From assembly GCA_910586295.1 (NCBI GenBank), contig CAJUGE010000013.1, forward strand, positions 1 to 12,592: DNA of 12,592 bases. The letters run 5' to 3'. The notes beneath the pieces were generated by a model, which saw only the letters and a program-made list of their open reading frames with translations, had not been told where the DNA came from and did no database searches. The DNA comes from an uncultured Bacilli bacterium. GTDB lineage: Bacteria; Bacillota_I; Bacilli_A; RF39; UBA660. Positions 6,648-12,464 of the stretch are shown in pieces. The position numbers and the translations under genes were made by a program. Numbering within the stretch: the first letter of the stretch is position 1; each line of letters opens with the position of its first letter.

Positions 6648-7107
6648 TCGCTGCTCCTACAAGCCCAAATTTAGTTCTTTCACTTGTTCTTTCTATTTCT
6701 AATTGAGCAAGTATAGTAATCATACGAATAAAGAATTTACCATTTGCAGTTTCAGTATTTATATCTTCAGCAACACTTTCTAAACTACAATTATATTCTT
6801 CTAACATATTACAAATAGTTTCCAAATCTCTAATAGAACGAGTTAGTCTATCTAACTTATAAACAATTATCTTATTGATTTTACCATTTTTCATATCTTC
6901 AATCATTTCTTGAAACTTTGGTCTGTTGGTATTTTTAGCCGAAACTCCTTCTTCTCTATATACTTTGTAAATCTCATAACCCTTATATTCACATAACTTT
7001 TGTAGTCTATCTTCTTGTTCATCTAAACTATGACCGAATCTTGACTGATCTTCAGTAGATACACGTGGGTATAGACCACAAATTACTTTTGTTTCTTCTT
7101 GTTTCAT
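6648..7107 (-). pseudogene. Large serine recombinase, N-terminal catalytic part (gene split by intron)
   Basis: This is the resolvase-fold catalytic domain. The ATG at 7107-7105 is preceded by AAAGGAAA at good spacing, so the protein starts MKQEETKVICGLYPRVSTED. The nucleophile is Ser17 in YPRVSTEDQ. The conserved KLDRLTRS gives Asp86, Arg87 and Arg90, and the long E helix ends in EIERTSERTKFGLVGAA. The frame runs 23 nt into the intron and stops at 6625, giving a roughly 160-residue fragment with a seven-residue foreign tail. A lone catalytic domain could dimerise or interfere with other recombinases, but it lacks the DNA-binding half. A 1-bp-precise join to 4763 restores the intact 580-residue protein. 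Confidence 0.9.
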
Positions 7108-7135
7108 TTCACTTTCCTTTCTTTTGGAAGAAACT

Positions 7136-7166
7136 AAAAAACACAAGAGAGTATTTTCCCTTGTGT
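7136..7166 (-). terminator. Terminator/attenuator hairpin in the recombinase leader
   Basis: On the minus strand ACACAAGGGA (7166-7157) pairs over 10 bp, one of them a wobble, with TCTCTTGTGT (7150-7141) around a 6-nt loop. Five or more Ts follow (7140-7136). It lies only about 18 nt before the recombinase ribosome binding site. It either ends transcripts from the upstream small gene or acts as an attenuator that keeps recombinase expression low. Confidence 0.7.
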
Positions 7167-7187
7167 ATAAAACAACTAAAATCTTTT

Positions 7188-7221
7188 ATAAGCCGAATCC
7201 TTATGTAGAATTATTTTCTAC
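7188..7221 (-). promoter_or_regulatory. Two further hairpins of the recombinase leader RNA
   Basis: Immediately upstream of the attenuator the minus strand carries GTAGAA-aataa-TTCTAC (7221-7205) and ATAAG-gattcgg-CTTAT (7204-7188), back to back. With the terminator hairpin they form three consecutive stems in a leader of roughly 100-190 nt. A very short frame ATGATGCTAAACTTGATATGG-stop lies just upstream, near 7217-7240, but has no clear ribosome binding site. Confidence 0.4.
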
Positions 7222-7309
7222 CATATCAAGTTTAGCATCATGACTAGGTAAAGTCTAGGCAAATTTCGTGTAAAATTTAGGTAAAAAGTAGGAAGAAAAG
7301 ATGCAACTA

Positions 7310-7603
7310 TTACTTAATACTATTCGTTGTATTTAAGATAGTAATGTATTTAGTAAATGAAACTATTGCATTTTCTCTAGGTAAATAAACCTTTTCTATA
7401 TCATCATAGAGTAGAGCGATTAAAGTGTTTTTAGAGTTGCTAACAATTATTCTATGTGGTTCTCTAACACTTAAATTAGTTTTGTTAAACTTGATGATAT
7501 GCCCTGATAAAAACTTAATATCTAAATTAGAAGTACTAACTTTCATTTTTAGTTTTTTCTTAATATCACTAGGGAAATCTAAAGTTTCTATGGTCGTTTT
7601 CAT
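7310..7603 (-). CDS. Hypothetical protein (97 aa)
   Basis: Not recognised. It starts MKTTIETLDFPSDIKKKLKM at an ATG with AAAGGAG upstream, at a longish 13-nt spacing. The protein is small, mixed alpha/beta by eye (HRIIVSNSKNTLIALLYDDI, NAIVSFTKYITIL), and has no signal peptide, membrane segment or cysteine. It is on the same strand as the recombinase, about 200 nt upstream of it. It could be the last gene of the mobile element or the first chromosomal gene next to it. A resemblance to ComK was considered and not accepted. Confidence 0.55.
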   Translation of the reverse strand: MKTTIETLDFPSDIKKKLKMKVSTSNLDIKFLSGHIIKFNKTNLSVREPHRIIVSNSKNTLIALLYDDIEKVYLPRENAIVSFTKYITILNTTNSIK

Positions 7604-7631
7604 AAATATTCATCAACTCCTTTACTAAATG

Positions 7632-7662
7632 AAAAAAGCCATAATATCAAATACTATGGACT
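7632..7662 (-). terminator. Hairpin with U-tract between tRNA and small gene
   Basis: CCATA (7639-7643) pairs with TATGG (7655-7659); on the minus strand flanking AG/CT pairs extend it past a one-base bulge. The minus strand then continues CTTTTTTC. It is a second, weaker terminator behind the tRNA gene, or a leader element of the 97-residue gene whose ribosome binding site is about 15 nt further on. Confidence 0.45.
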
Positions 7663-7672
7663 TGTTTTATAT

Positions 7673-7706
7673 AAAGAAAACTCGCTTACTATTTCTAGTG
7701 TGCGAG
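7673..7706 (-). terminator. tRNA-Gly terminator
   Basis: On the minus strand CTCGC pairs with GCGAG and ACT with AGT across a 2-base mismatch, with a 6-nt loop. The stem arms are at 7681-7690 and 7697-7706. TTTTCTTT follows. It begins 13 nt after the encoded CCA end of the tRNA. Confidence 0.65.
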
Positions 7707-7718
7707 TATTAACCTCAA

Positions 7719-7792
7719 TGGAGCAGGTGATGGGAATCGAACCCACGTTAGCAGCTTGGAAGGCTGAAGTTCTACCATTAAACTACACCTGC
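7719..7792 (-). tRNA. tRNA-Gly (anticodon UCC)
   Basis: The minus strand reads GCAGGTG for the acceptor 5' arm and CACCTGC for its 3' arm (7 bp), followed by T and an encoded CCA. The D arm (TAGTTTAATGGTAGAA), the anticodon loop CTTCCAA with anticodon TCC, and the T loop GGTTCGATTCC are all in place. It reads glycine codons GGA/GGG (and others by wobble). It has its own promoter and terminator, so it is a single-gene unit. It flanks the mobile element, but no copy of its 3' end is seen elsewhere in the window. Confidence 0.96.
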
Positions 7793-7811
7793 GTTTCTAA
7801 TTACGTTTTTA

Positions 7812-7840
7812 ATTTTACTAGATAGTTATTATAAAGTCAA
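7812..7840 (-). promoter_or_regulatory. Promoter of tRNA-Gly
   Basis: The minus strand has TTGACT (7840-7835), a 17-nt spacer and TAAAAT (7817-7812). This places the transcription start about 7 nt downstream and 10-15 nt before the mature tRNA 5' end. Both boxes match consensus at five of six positions. Confidence 0.8.
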
Positions 7841-7932
7841 TAGATTTGGTAAAAAAAATTATAAAATCGTTACAGTTAGTGATTTCTATGTTTAATTAAA
7901 AATATTCTAGTTTCAAATTATGAGTTTTAGTC

Positions 7933-7978
7933 TTGGTAGAATTGTAACTAAAATTTATAATAGTAGTGGTTTTAGTTA
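7933..7978 (+). promoter_or_regulatory. Promoter overlapped by a 9-bp dyad
   Basis: TTGGTA (7933-7938), a 17-nt spacer and a perfect TATAAT (7956-7961) point rightward to the gene at 8109, with an untranslated leader near 140 nt. An inverted repeat TAACTAAAA (7945-7953) / TTTTAGTTA (7970-7978) brackets the -10 box, as an operator would. The rest of 7841-8108 is AT-rich and I see no gene in it. Confidence 0.5.
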
Positions 7979-8052
7979 TATTATTATTATATTTCTTAAA
8001 ATAATATTATCTAATATAATATATGTTATTTATCGTTAAGTGTTACTGTAAC

Positions 8053-8081
8053 TTGAAAATGTTTTTTTATTATGTTAAACT
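8053..8081 (+). promoter_or_regulatory. Second candidate promoter before the thioredoxin-like gene
   Basis: TTGAAA (8053-8058), a 17-nt spacer and TAAACT (8076-8081) lie closer to the gene, giving a leader of about 20 nt. The -10 is weak. It competes with the promoter at 7933-7961 as the main start site. Confidence 0.35.
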
Positions 8082-8108
8082 AAAGTTAAGAAAAGGTATG
8101 GTGATAAG

Positions 8109-8609
8109 GTGAGAAAAGTACCATTAAAAAATTATATAATATTGTTTTTTGTATCTGTGGCAACAATTATTTTGGTTTTTTATGTAAATGCTTGGGCTAG
8201 GGCATATAAGGAAGATAAGCTTAGTATAAGTCCTCTGAGTAGTGTTCTTAATGAGGTGGGGCCAGAAGAGATTACACAAACTTTGTCTGAGACTAATGAA
8301 GTTATCTTGTATATTGGGTATAATAATAGTCAAAAGTTATACGATTCAGAAAATAATTTGTTGGATTATATAAGAAAGCATGATTTGGCTGATAAAGTTA
8401 TATACGTTAATGTTAGCAATAAAATGAAAGATGAAGAGTATATTAATATTTTAAAAGAATCTTTTGTTAATATTCAAGATGATATAAAAAAAGCACCAAT
8501 GCTTATTTATGTTAAGAATGGAAAAGCCTTAGAAGTTATCAAATCTACTGGTGGAATTGTAAGGAAAAAAGATATAGCTTTATTAAATAAAATTTATGAG
8601 TTGGAGTAA
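8109..8609 (+). CDS. Membrane-anchored thioredoxin-like protein without CxxC
   Basis: A 166-residue protein with a basic N-terminus and one membrane helix (about residues 8-28), then an outward-facing domain. The domain reads like a thioredoxin fold: strand VILYIGY (65-71), the active-site loop position YNNSQKLY (71-78), strand KVIYVNV (96-102), and KAPMLIYVKNGK (128-139). Pro130 of that last segment sits where the cis-proline of thioredoxins would be, followed by the usual strand and KNG turn. There are no cysteines at all, so redox catalysis is excluded and a binding or structural role is more likely. The start is GTG, because the ATG just upstream is followed by a stop. AAAAGG lies about 12 nt before it. 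It converges on the VWA-like gene, with a shared terminator between them. Confidence 0.75.
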   Translation: MRKVPLKNYIILFFVSVATIILVFYVNAWARAYKEDKLSISPLSSVLNEVGPEEITQTLSETNEVILYIGYNNSQKLYDSENNLLDYIRKHDLADKVIYVNVSNKMKDEEYINILKESFVNIQDDIKKAPMLIYVKNGKALEVIKSTGGIVRKKDIALLNKIYELE

Positions 8610-8624
8610 TTTATAATGTCTTAG

Positions 8625-8655
8625 TTAAAAAAAATACCATATTTCTATGGCATTT
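8625..8655 (-). terminator. Terminator between convergent genes
   Basis: On the minus strand AAATGCCATA (8655-8646) pairs with TATGGTATTT (8641-8632) over 10 bp, with one wobble and a GAAA loop, followed by a run of Ts. It ends the VWA-like gene transcript. On the plus strand the same hairpin has one mismatch and a weaker T-tract, and probably also serves the thioredoxin-like gene. Confidence 0.8.
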
Positions 8656-8657
8656 CT

Positions 8658-9896
8658 TTATATTCTACTAAATTTAGTTTTTCTATTTAATACTAATAAT
8701 GTAATTGCACCTACAGCAATCATGCATATACCCGCGATCATGTAGTTTTCTATTCCTGTTTTTGGGTTTTCTACTGCTTCTTTTAGTATTCTAATAGTTG
8801 GACTACAAATTTCATCATCTACAGTTGAATCATTTGGATAACTATCATCAAATGAAACACCATTAGTACCAGTACCACTTATTTTAATTTGTCTATTAGT
8901 TCTTAGATTTAGTTTATCTACAATGCTTTCATCTACAACACTTTTAAGTGATAATGTATAGGTTAATTTTTCAACTTGGTTTATACCAATATTTCCTGGT
9001 GTCCAAATAACTTGATTGTTTGCACTGTCATAACTTGCAGTTCCAGTAGTTGTAGCAACATTTTTGATTTCAAAGTTATTTAATATATAACTATCAAAAG
9101 TTACGCTACCATTAACATTTTGTTTAGCACTTGGTAGATATGTAGCAAGTTCAGTAGTAAAATTTAATTTTGATGATATTTCTGATGTAGCAACTTCATA
9201 CTTAACACCACTTTCAAATATTGTATTAAAGTTATCGTTTACAGTACCTAGATTGATTCCATATGCTATAACTTTTATACCTTTTGTTTTTAGTCCCTCC
9301 ATTTTGCTTTTTAATGCTGTTACTTGTTCAGTAGTTAAAGTTCCTAAAGAACCTGTATAAACAATTAAAACTTTGTTATCAACGTTACTACTAGAAAATT
9401 TTTCAGAAGCATAATCGATTGCGTCAAATATAGCACCATCATTACCAACCTCAGCAGTCTTTATGTTTTCTAGTGCATTAATTATTCCTGTTGTATCTGG
9501 TTCTATAACAGAAACTGCTGATTCACTACCATTTTTTGTAGTATATGCTACACCTTGTTTTAAGTTGTCCATTTTACTTATAGTATCTGCATTAGTTTTA
9601 ATAGAGTCTATAACATTATTTTTGATGCTTGAAACAGCATTACTATTATCGATAGCGTACATTACTTCAGTAGTTTTAGAATTGTTTAATATAATTTCTA
9701 TATTAACTTCACCATTAACTAAGTCACTAGTTTCGGTATTTATTGTATTTAAAATACTCGCACCGTCTGAACTTAGAGTTTTAGCTGAATCATTTTCACT
9801 AACGATTTGTATTCTGTTGTTCGCAGCATTTAATGATAAGACTCCTAATAGACTTACACTTACAAGAAGTGTTCCTATTAAAAATTTCTTTTTCAT
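8658..9896 (-). CDS. VWA-like surface protein with NPKTG sorting signal
   Basis: A 412-residue secreted protein. A signal peptide covers residues 1-25 (KKK, then a hydrophobic core, then NAANN). Residues about 64-225 resemble a von Willebrand factor A domain (IEIILNN, VMYAIDNSNAV, VLIVYTGSLGT, KGIKVIAYGINLG). Residues about 255-370 form a beta-rich region like those of surface adhesins (VTFDSYILNNFEIKNV, YTLSLKSVV). The C-terminus has the full wall-sorting layout: NPKTG (377-381), a hydrophobic helix (385-404) and a basic tail RKTKFSRI. NPxTG is a motif of class B-type sortases, and a sortase of that class is encoded divergently next door. The metal site looks degenerate. Ribosome binding site AAGGAGG is perfect. 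It is probably an anchored adhesin or shaft/tip-like protein. Confidence 0.85.
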   Translation of the reverse strand: MKKKFLIGTLLVSVSLLGVLSLNAANNRIQIVSENDSAKTLSSDGASILNTINTETSDLVNGEVNIEIILNNSKTTEVMYAIDNSNAVSSIKNNVIDSIKTNADTISKMDNLKQGVAYTTKNGSESAVSVIEPDTTGIINALENIKTAEVGNDGAIFDAIDYASEKFSSSNVDNKVLIVYTGSLGTLTTEQVTALKSKMEGLKTKGIKVIAYGINLGTVNDNFNTIFESGVKYEVATSEISSKLNFTTELATYLPSAKQNVNGSVTFDSYILNNFEIKNVATTTGTASYDSANNQVIWTPGNIGINQVEKLTYTLSLKSVVDESIVDKLNLRTNRQIKISGTGTNGVSFDDSYPNDSTVDDEICSPTIRILKEAVENPKTGIENYMIAGICMIAVGAITLLVLNRKTKFSRI

Positions 9897-9924
9897 TTTA
9901 TCCTCCTTCTATTATTATAACCAT

Positions 9925-9952
9925 ATTATATCACGTGAAACATAAAAATCAA
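9925..9952 (-). promoter_or_regulatory. Promoter of the VWA-like surface protein
   Basis: The minus strand has TTGATT (9952-9947), a 16-nt spacer and TATAAT (9930-9925) preceded by TGA, which makes an extended -10. The start would be about 20 nt before the start codon's ribosome binding site. The spacer contains the CACGTG core of the parS-like site. Confidence 0.8.
9927..9942. promoter_or_regulatory. parS: parS-like site (ParB/Spo0J binding)
   Basis: TATATCACGTGAAACA matches the 16-bp parS consensus TGTTTCACGTGAAACA at 14 positions, with the core and right half perfect (CACGTGAAACA). Mismatches are at positions 2 and 4. In Bacillota ParB/Spo0J binds such sites, mostly near the replication origin, to load condensin and segregate chromosomes. 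Here it overlaps the -35/-10 spacer of the VWA-like gene and lies 27 bp before the sortase -35. Confidence 0.5.
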
Positions 9953-9968
9953 ATAAAAAGAAACTTTA

Positions 9969-9996
9969 TTAACATAAAAATATGTGGTAAGATAAT
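9969..9996 (+). promoter_or_regulatory. Promoter of the sortase operon
   Basis: TTAACA (9969-9974), a 16-nt spacer and GATAAT (9991-9996), each five of six matches. The start falls just before the AGGAG ribosome binding site. It is back to back with the promoter of the VWA-like gene, with 16 bp between the two -35 boxes. Confidence 0.75.
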
Positions 9997-10019
9997 ATTA
10001 ACAATAGGAGAAGAGAAAT

Positions 10020-11612
10020 ATGAAGGTAATTAGTATAACTATAAATAAATCTGCTTTTCTTGTGGAAAAAGTAAAGGTTAAGAATAAAAATAATGTGGAT
10101 AATGGTCAAGTTATTAACAATACTTTTTATTATACAGAAAAATATATTAAAAAACATAATGAAGAAGTTAAGGAATTACTAAGTAATAAGAGTGTTGATA
10201 AAGTAATATATAAAGATTTTGATTCGTTTTTTGCATTATTTTCTTTGGTGAATGTTACAAATATTAACTTTAATGTGAAAAAAGCTCTTTCTAATAGGGT
10301 TATGGATACTTTGATTCAAGATAATAATTTGAGAATTTTAGAGTGCTATTTTATGCCTAGTGATTATGTTCATCAGTTCGCTATTAAAAATATTTCTATT
10401 AAATTTAATAATGATATGCTTTTTAGTAGTGAATTTATTCGTGATAATGAACTTAAAAATATGAAGCATATTTATTATAAAAGAAATGTTAAATTTTATA
10501 GAGAAGAGGATGTCAAAAATAATTTAGAAAGCTTTTTGAGTGTTAATAGTCATTTGGAAAAGATTCATTTATATTTTTATTCTGATGATGTTATAACTTT
10601 TATAGTAGATAAGTTAAATAATAATAATTTTAATGAAACAAGTATTTTTATACATCAAAATGAGGAAGATATTAAAGAGATATCAAATAGTACTAGTTTT
10701 TTGAAGAAGGTAAATAAAAAGTTTAGTGAAAATGGTAATAGAGAGATAAAAATTATTTATTCTGATGAATATTTTAAAGAAAATATTTTTAAACAATTAA
10801 CGCTTAATGGACTTAAGATGTGCATGGTGATTCTACTTTATTTGGGTGTTGTGTTTACAGTTAGTCAAAAGTACCATGAGTATTTAGCTATTCTTAATAT
10901 TAGAAAGTTAGAAAGTACTTTAGCTAATGATATTAATAAAATAATAATCGATGATATAGATGATACAGAGATAAATGTTCCTGTAATAGAAGAACCTTCT
11001 GTTCCTAATGATGAACAAGAGGAACAACCTAAAGAATATATAAATTATTATGCTAATATCCCAACTTCCTTTGATAGACTTTTAGAGATAAATAGTGATG
11101 TTGTGGGATGGCTTCAAGTAAATAATACTAAAATTAATTATCCTGTAACACAGTCTAAAGATAATATTTATTATTTGGAACATGATATTTATAATAAAGA
11201 AATTATTACTGGTTGGATTTATATGGATTATAGAAATAATAGGGATGAGTTAGATGATAATACTATTATTTATGGTCATAATTTGATTAGTGGTTATATG
11301 TTTGGGGACTTAATTTTGGCTGGTGAAAAGTGGTGGTATAATAATCCACAGAATCAAATTATTACTTTTAATACTTTAGGTAAAGAAATGAAATGGAGAA
11401 TTTTTTCTGTATATAGGACTGATTATACTACTGATTATTTGAAAACAAATTTTTATAATGATGAACAGTTTATGGAGTTTGTTAATTTAATAAAGGGAAG
11501 AAGTATAAATGATTTTAATGTTAATGTGAAGCCTGGTGATAAAATTTTAACATTGTCTACTTGTACTGGTAGTAATGATAGAAGACTTGCTATACATGCT
11601 GTTTTGATTTAG
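10020..11612 (+). CDS. srtB: Class B sortase with a large N-terminal extension
   Basis: A 530-residue transpeptidase, about twice the usual sortase length. Residues about 340-530 are the sortase domain: VVGWLQVNNTKINYPV (361-376, the class B-type opening), His420 in TIIYGHN, Cys515 in TLSTCTGS, and Arg522 in NDRRLAI. All three catalytic residues are present. One membrane helix lies at about 263-281, followed by a coiled/acidic linker rich in D, E and P (309-340). Residues 1-262, facing the cytoplasm if the domain faces out, match nothing I recognise; they are Asn/Lys-rich and mixed alpha/beta. AGGAG sits 9 nt before the ATG. The neighbour encoded divergently has an NPKTG signal and is its likely substrate; the next gene follows in 27 nt. 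Confidence 0.92.
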   Translation: MKVISITINKSAFLVEKVKVKNKNNVDNGQVINNTFYYTEKYIKKHNEEVKELLSNKSVDKVIYKDFDSFFALFSLVNVTNINFNVKKALSNRVMDTLIQDNNLRILECYFMPSDYVHQFAIKNISIKFNNDMLFSSEFIRDNELKNMKHIYYKRNVKFYREEDVKNNLESFLSVNSHLEKIHLYFYSDDVITFIVDKLNNNNFNETSIFIHQNEEDIKEISNSTSFLKKVNKKFSENGNREIKIIYSDEYFKENIFKQLTLNGLKMCMVILLYLGVVFTVSQKYHEYLAILNIRKLESTLANDINKIIIDDIDDTEINVPVIEEPSVPNDEQEEQPKEYINYYANIPTSFDRLLEINSDVVGWLQVNNTKINYPVTQSKDNIYYLEHDIYNKEIITGWIYMDYRNNRDELDDNTIIYGHNLISGYMFGDLILAGEKWWYNNPQNQIITFNTLGKEMKWRIFSVYRTDYTTDYLKTNFYNDEQFMEFVNLIKGRSINDFNVNVKPGDKILTLSTCTGSNDRRLAIHAVLI

Positions 11613-11639
11613 AATGTATTATAGAGAGGAGCTGATTTT

Positions 11640-12287
11640 TTGAAAAAATTACTTGTGTTTTGTCTAATGCTTTTTAGTGGATTATTAGTGATGGAGGCTG
11701 ATTGTGAGTATAGTGAGTTAAGGGAGTTAAATACTTTGGCGAGTTATATTCAAACTAATTATGAGTTTAATGAGGAATCCAAAAAGTTTGATATTACTGT
11801 TACTAATTTAACAGATAAATTTTATATTTTTTATGAGAATAAGTATTATGAACCTAGTGGTGGTACTGTTATTATTAGTGGTATAGATGAAGGAACTCGT
11901 GTTTCTGCTGAAGTTGTTGTGTCAGTAAATAGTGAATGCTATAATGAAAAACCTAGAATGTTATTTGTGAATATTCCTTATGTAAATCAGTATTATAAAT
12001 CAAATTTATGTGTTGGACACGAGTCACTTCATGTGTGTAACTCTAGATTTTTAGATTATAGAATCAGTGAAACTACTTTTTTATCTCTTATAAATGAAGA
12101 TAATAAAGTAAATGAAGATGATAAGAAAGATGATGATAAAATTAAAGTAGAAAAGCCTAGTTTTGTGGATAAGACTTTTGAAATAGTGAAAGATTATTCT
12201 ATTCCATTTGTTATTGTTGTGGTTGTATCTGGACTTACTATTTCGTTCTATAGTGTTATAATTAGAAAGATTAAACATGGTCTGTAG
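11640..12287 (+). CDS. Secreted, membrane-anchored protein of the sortase operon
   Basis: Not recognised. It starts at TTG with AGAGGAG 9 nt upstream. Residues 1-20 are a signal peptide; the cysteine at 22 is not in a proper lipobox. An extracellular domain of about 130 residues follows, beta-rich and Ig-like in feel (FDITVTNLTDKFYIFYENKYY, GGTVIISGIDEGTRVSAEVV), with cysteines at 22, 100, 124 and 133 that could form disulfides. A charged Asp/Lys-rich linker spans 152-173. A membrane helix at about 187-206 ends in a short basic tail. There is no LPxTG or NPxTG motif, so it is held by its helix. Its place 27 nt after the sortase stop suggests an accessory role at the cell surface. Confidence 0.8.
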   Translation: MKKLLVFCLMLFSGLLVMEADCEYSELRELNTLASYIQTNYEFNEESKKFDITVTNLTDKFYIFYENKYYEPSGGTVIISGIDEGTRVSAEVVVSVNSECYNEKPRMLFVNIPYVNQYYKSNLCVGHESLHVCNSRFLDYRISETTFLSLINEDNKVNEDDKKDDDKIKVEKPSFVDKTFEIVKDYSIPFVIVVVVSGLTISFYSVIIRKIKHGL

Positions 12288-12464
12288 ATGTCAATTATTA
12301 TTGTTGTCTTTTATTTTGTATGTAAAATAACTTTACTTAATGTATTTTATATTGGTGTAAACTATTCTTGTCTATAAAATATTTTAAAGAAAATAAAAGC
12401 GTTTTTCATACCTAACGTCGTATATAGTAAGTAGAGGGTAAGTAACCCACCAGAAGGAGAAGCT
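12288..12464 (+). other. Intergenic stretch with small hairpins before the nuclease gene
   Basis: It is AT-rich, with a weak GTAAA-ataac-TTTAC hairpin near 12320-12335 and no clear GC-containing terminator for the sortase operon. A loosely spaced TTGGTG/TATAAA pair at 12352-12378 (15-nt spacer) may be a promoter. Close to the next gene there is GGGT-aagta-ACCC (12436-12448), just before its ribosome binding site. I see no other gene in it. Confidence 0.35.

Larger units (their letters stand above)
1300..7107. mobile_element. Core of an integrative mobilizable element (serine recombinase + MobV type)
   Basis: The combination of a large serine recombinase, two small genes, a non-coding hairpin-rich stretch and a MobV/Pre relaxase, all on the minus strand, is the usual gene set of a small mobilizable element. 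Such elements are integrated by a serine recombinase and mobilised in trans by a conjugative helper. No type IV secretion genes and no replication gene are present in the window. The coordinates cover only the recognisable genes. I could not find a convincing direct repeat marking the ends; the right end probably lies between 7108 and 7310 and the left end is unknown. The recombinase is split by a group II intron, so the copy is probably immobile on its own. Confidence 0.7.

Noticed and set aside
7310..7603. 97-residue protein as a fragment of ComK (a known serine-integrase target)
   Set aside because: Only vague hydrophobic similarity is visible; no conserved ComK motif could be aligned with confidence, and no matching C-terminal half is at the left side.
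7719..7792. tRNA-Gly 3' end as the attachment site of the element
   Set aside because: The element carries a serine recombinase, which rarely uses tRNA genes. The 97-residue gene and two terminators lie between, and no second copy of the tRNA end was seen in the window.
9463..9945. Plus-strand open frame opposite the VWA-like gene
   Set aside because: It is the shadow of a well-supported gene with signal peptide, sorting signal, promoter and terminator on the other strand. The same holds for open frames opposite the relaxase, the thioredoxin-like gene, the 97-residue gene and the last membrane protein.
11640..11705. Lipoprotein signal in the protein at 11640
   Set aside because: The residues before Cys22 are MEAD, which does not fit the lipobox; a plain signal peptide is more likely.
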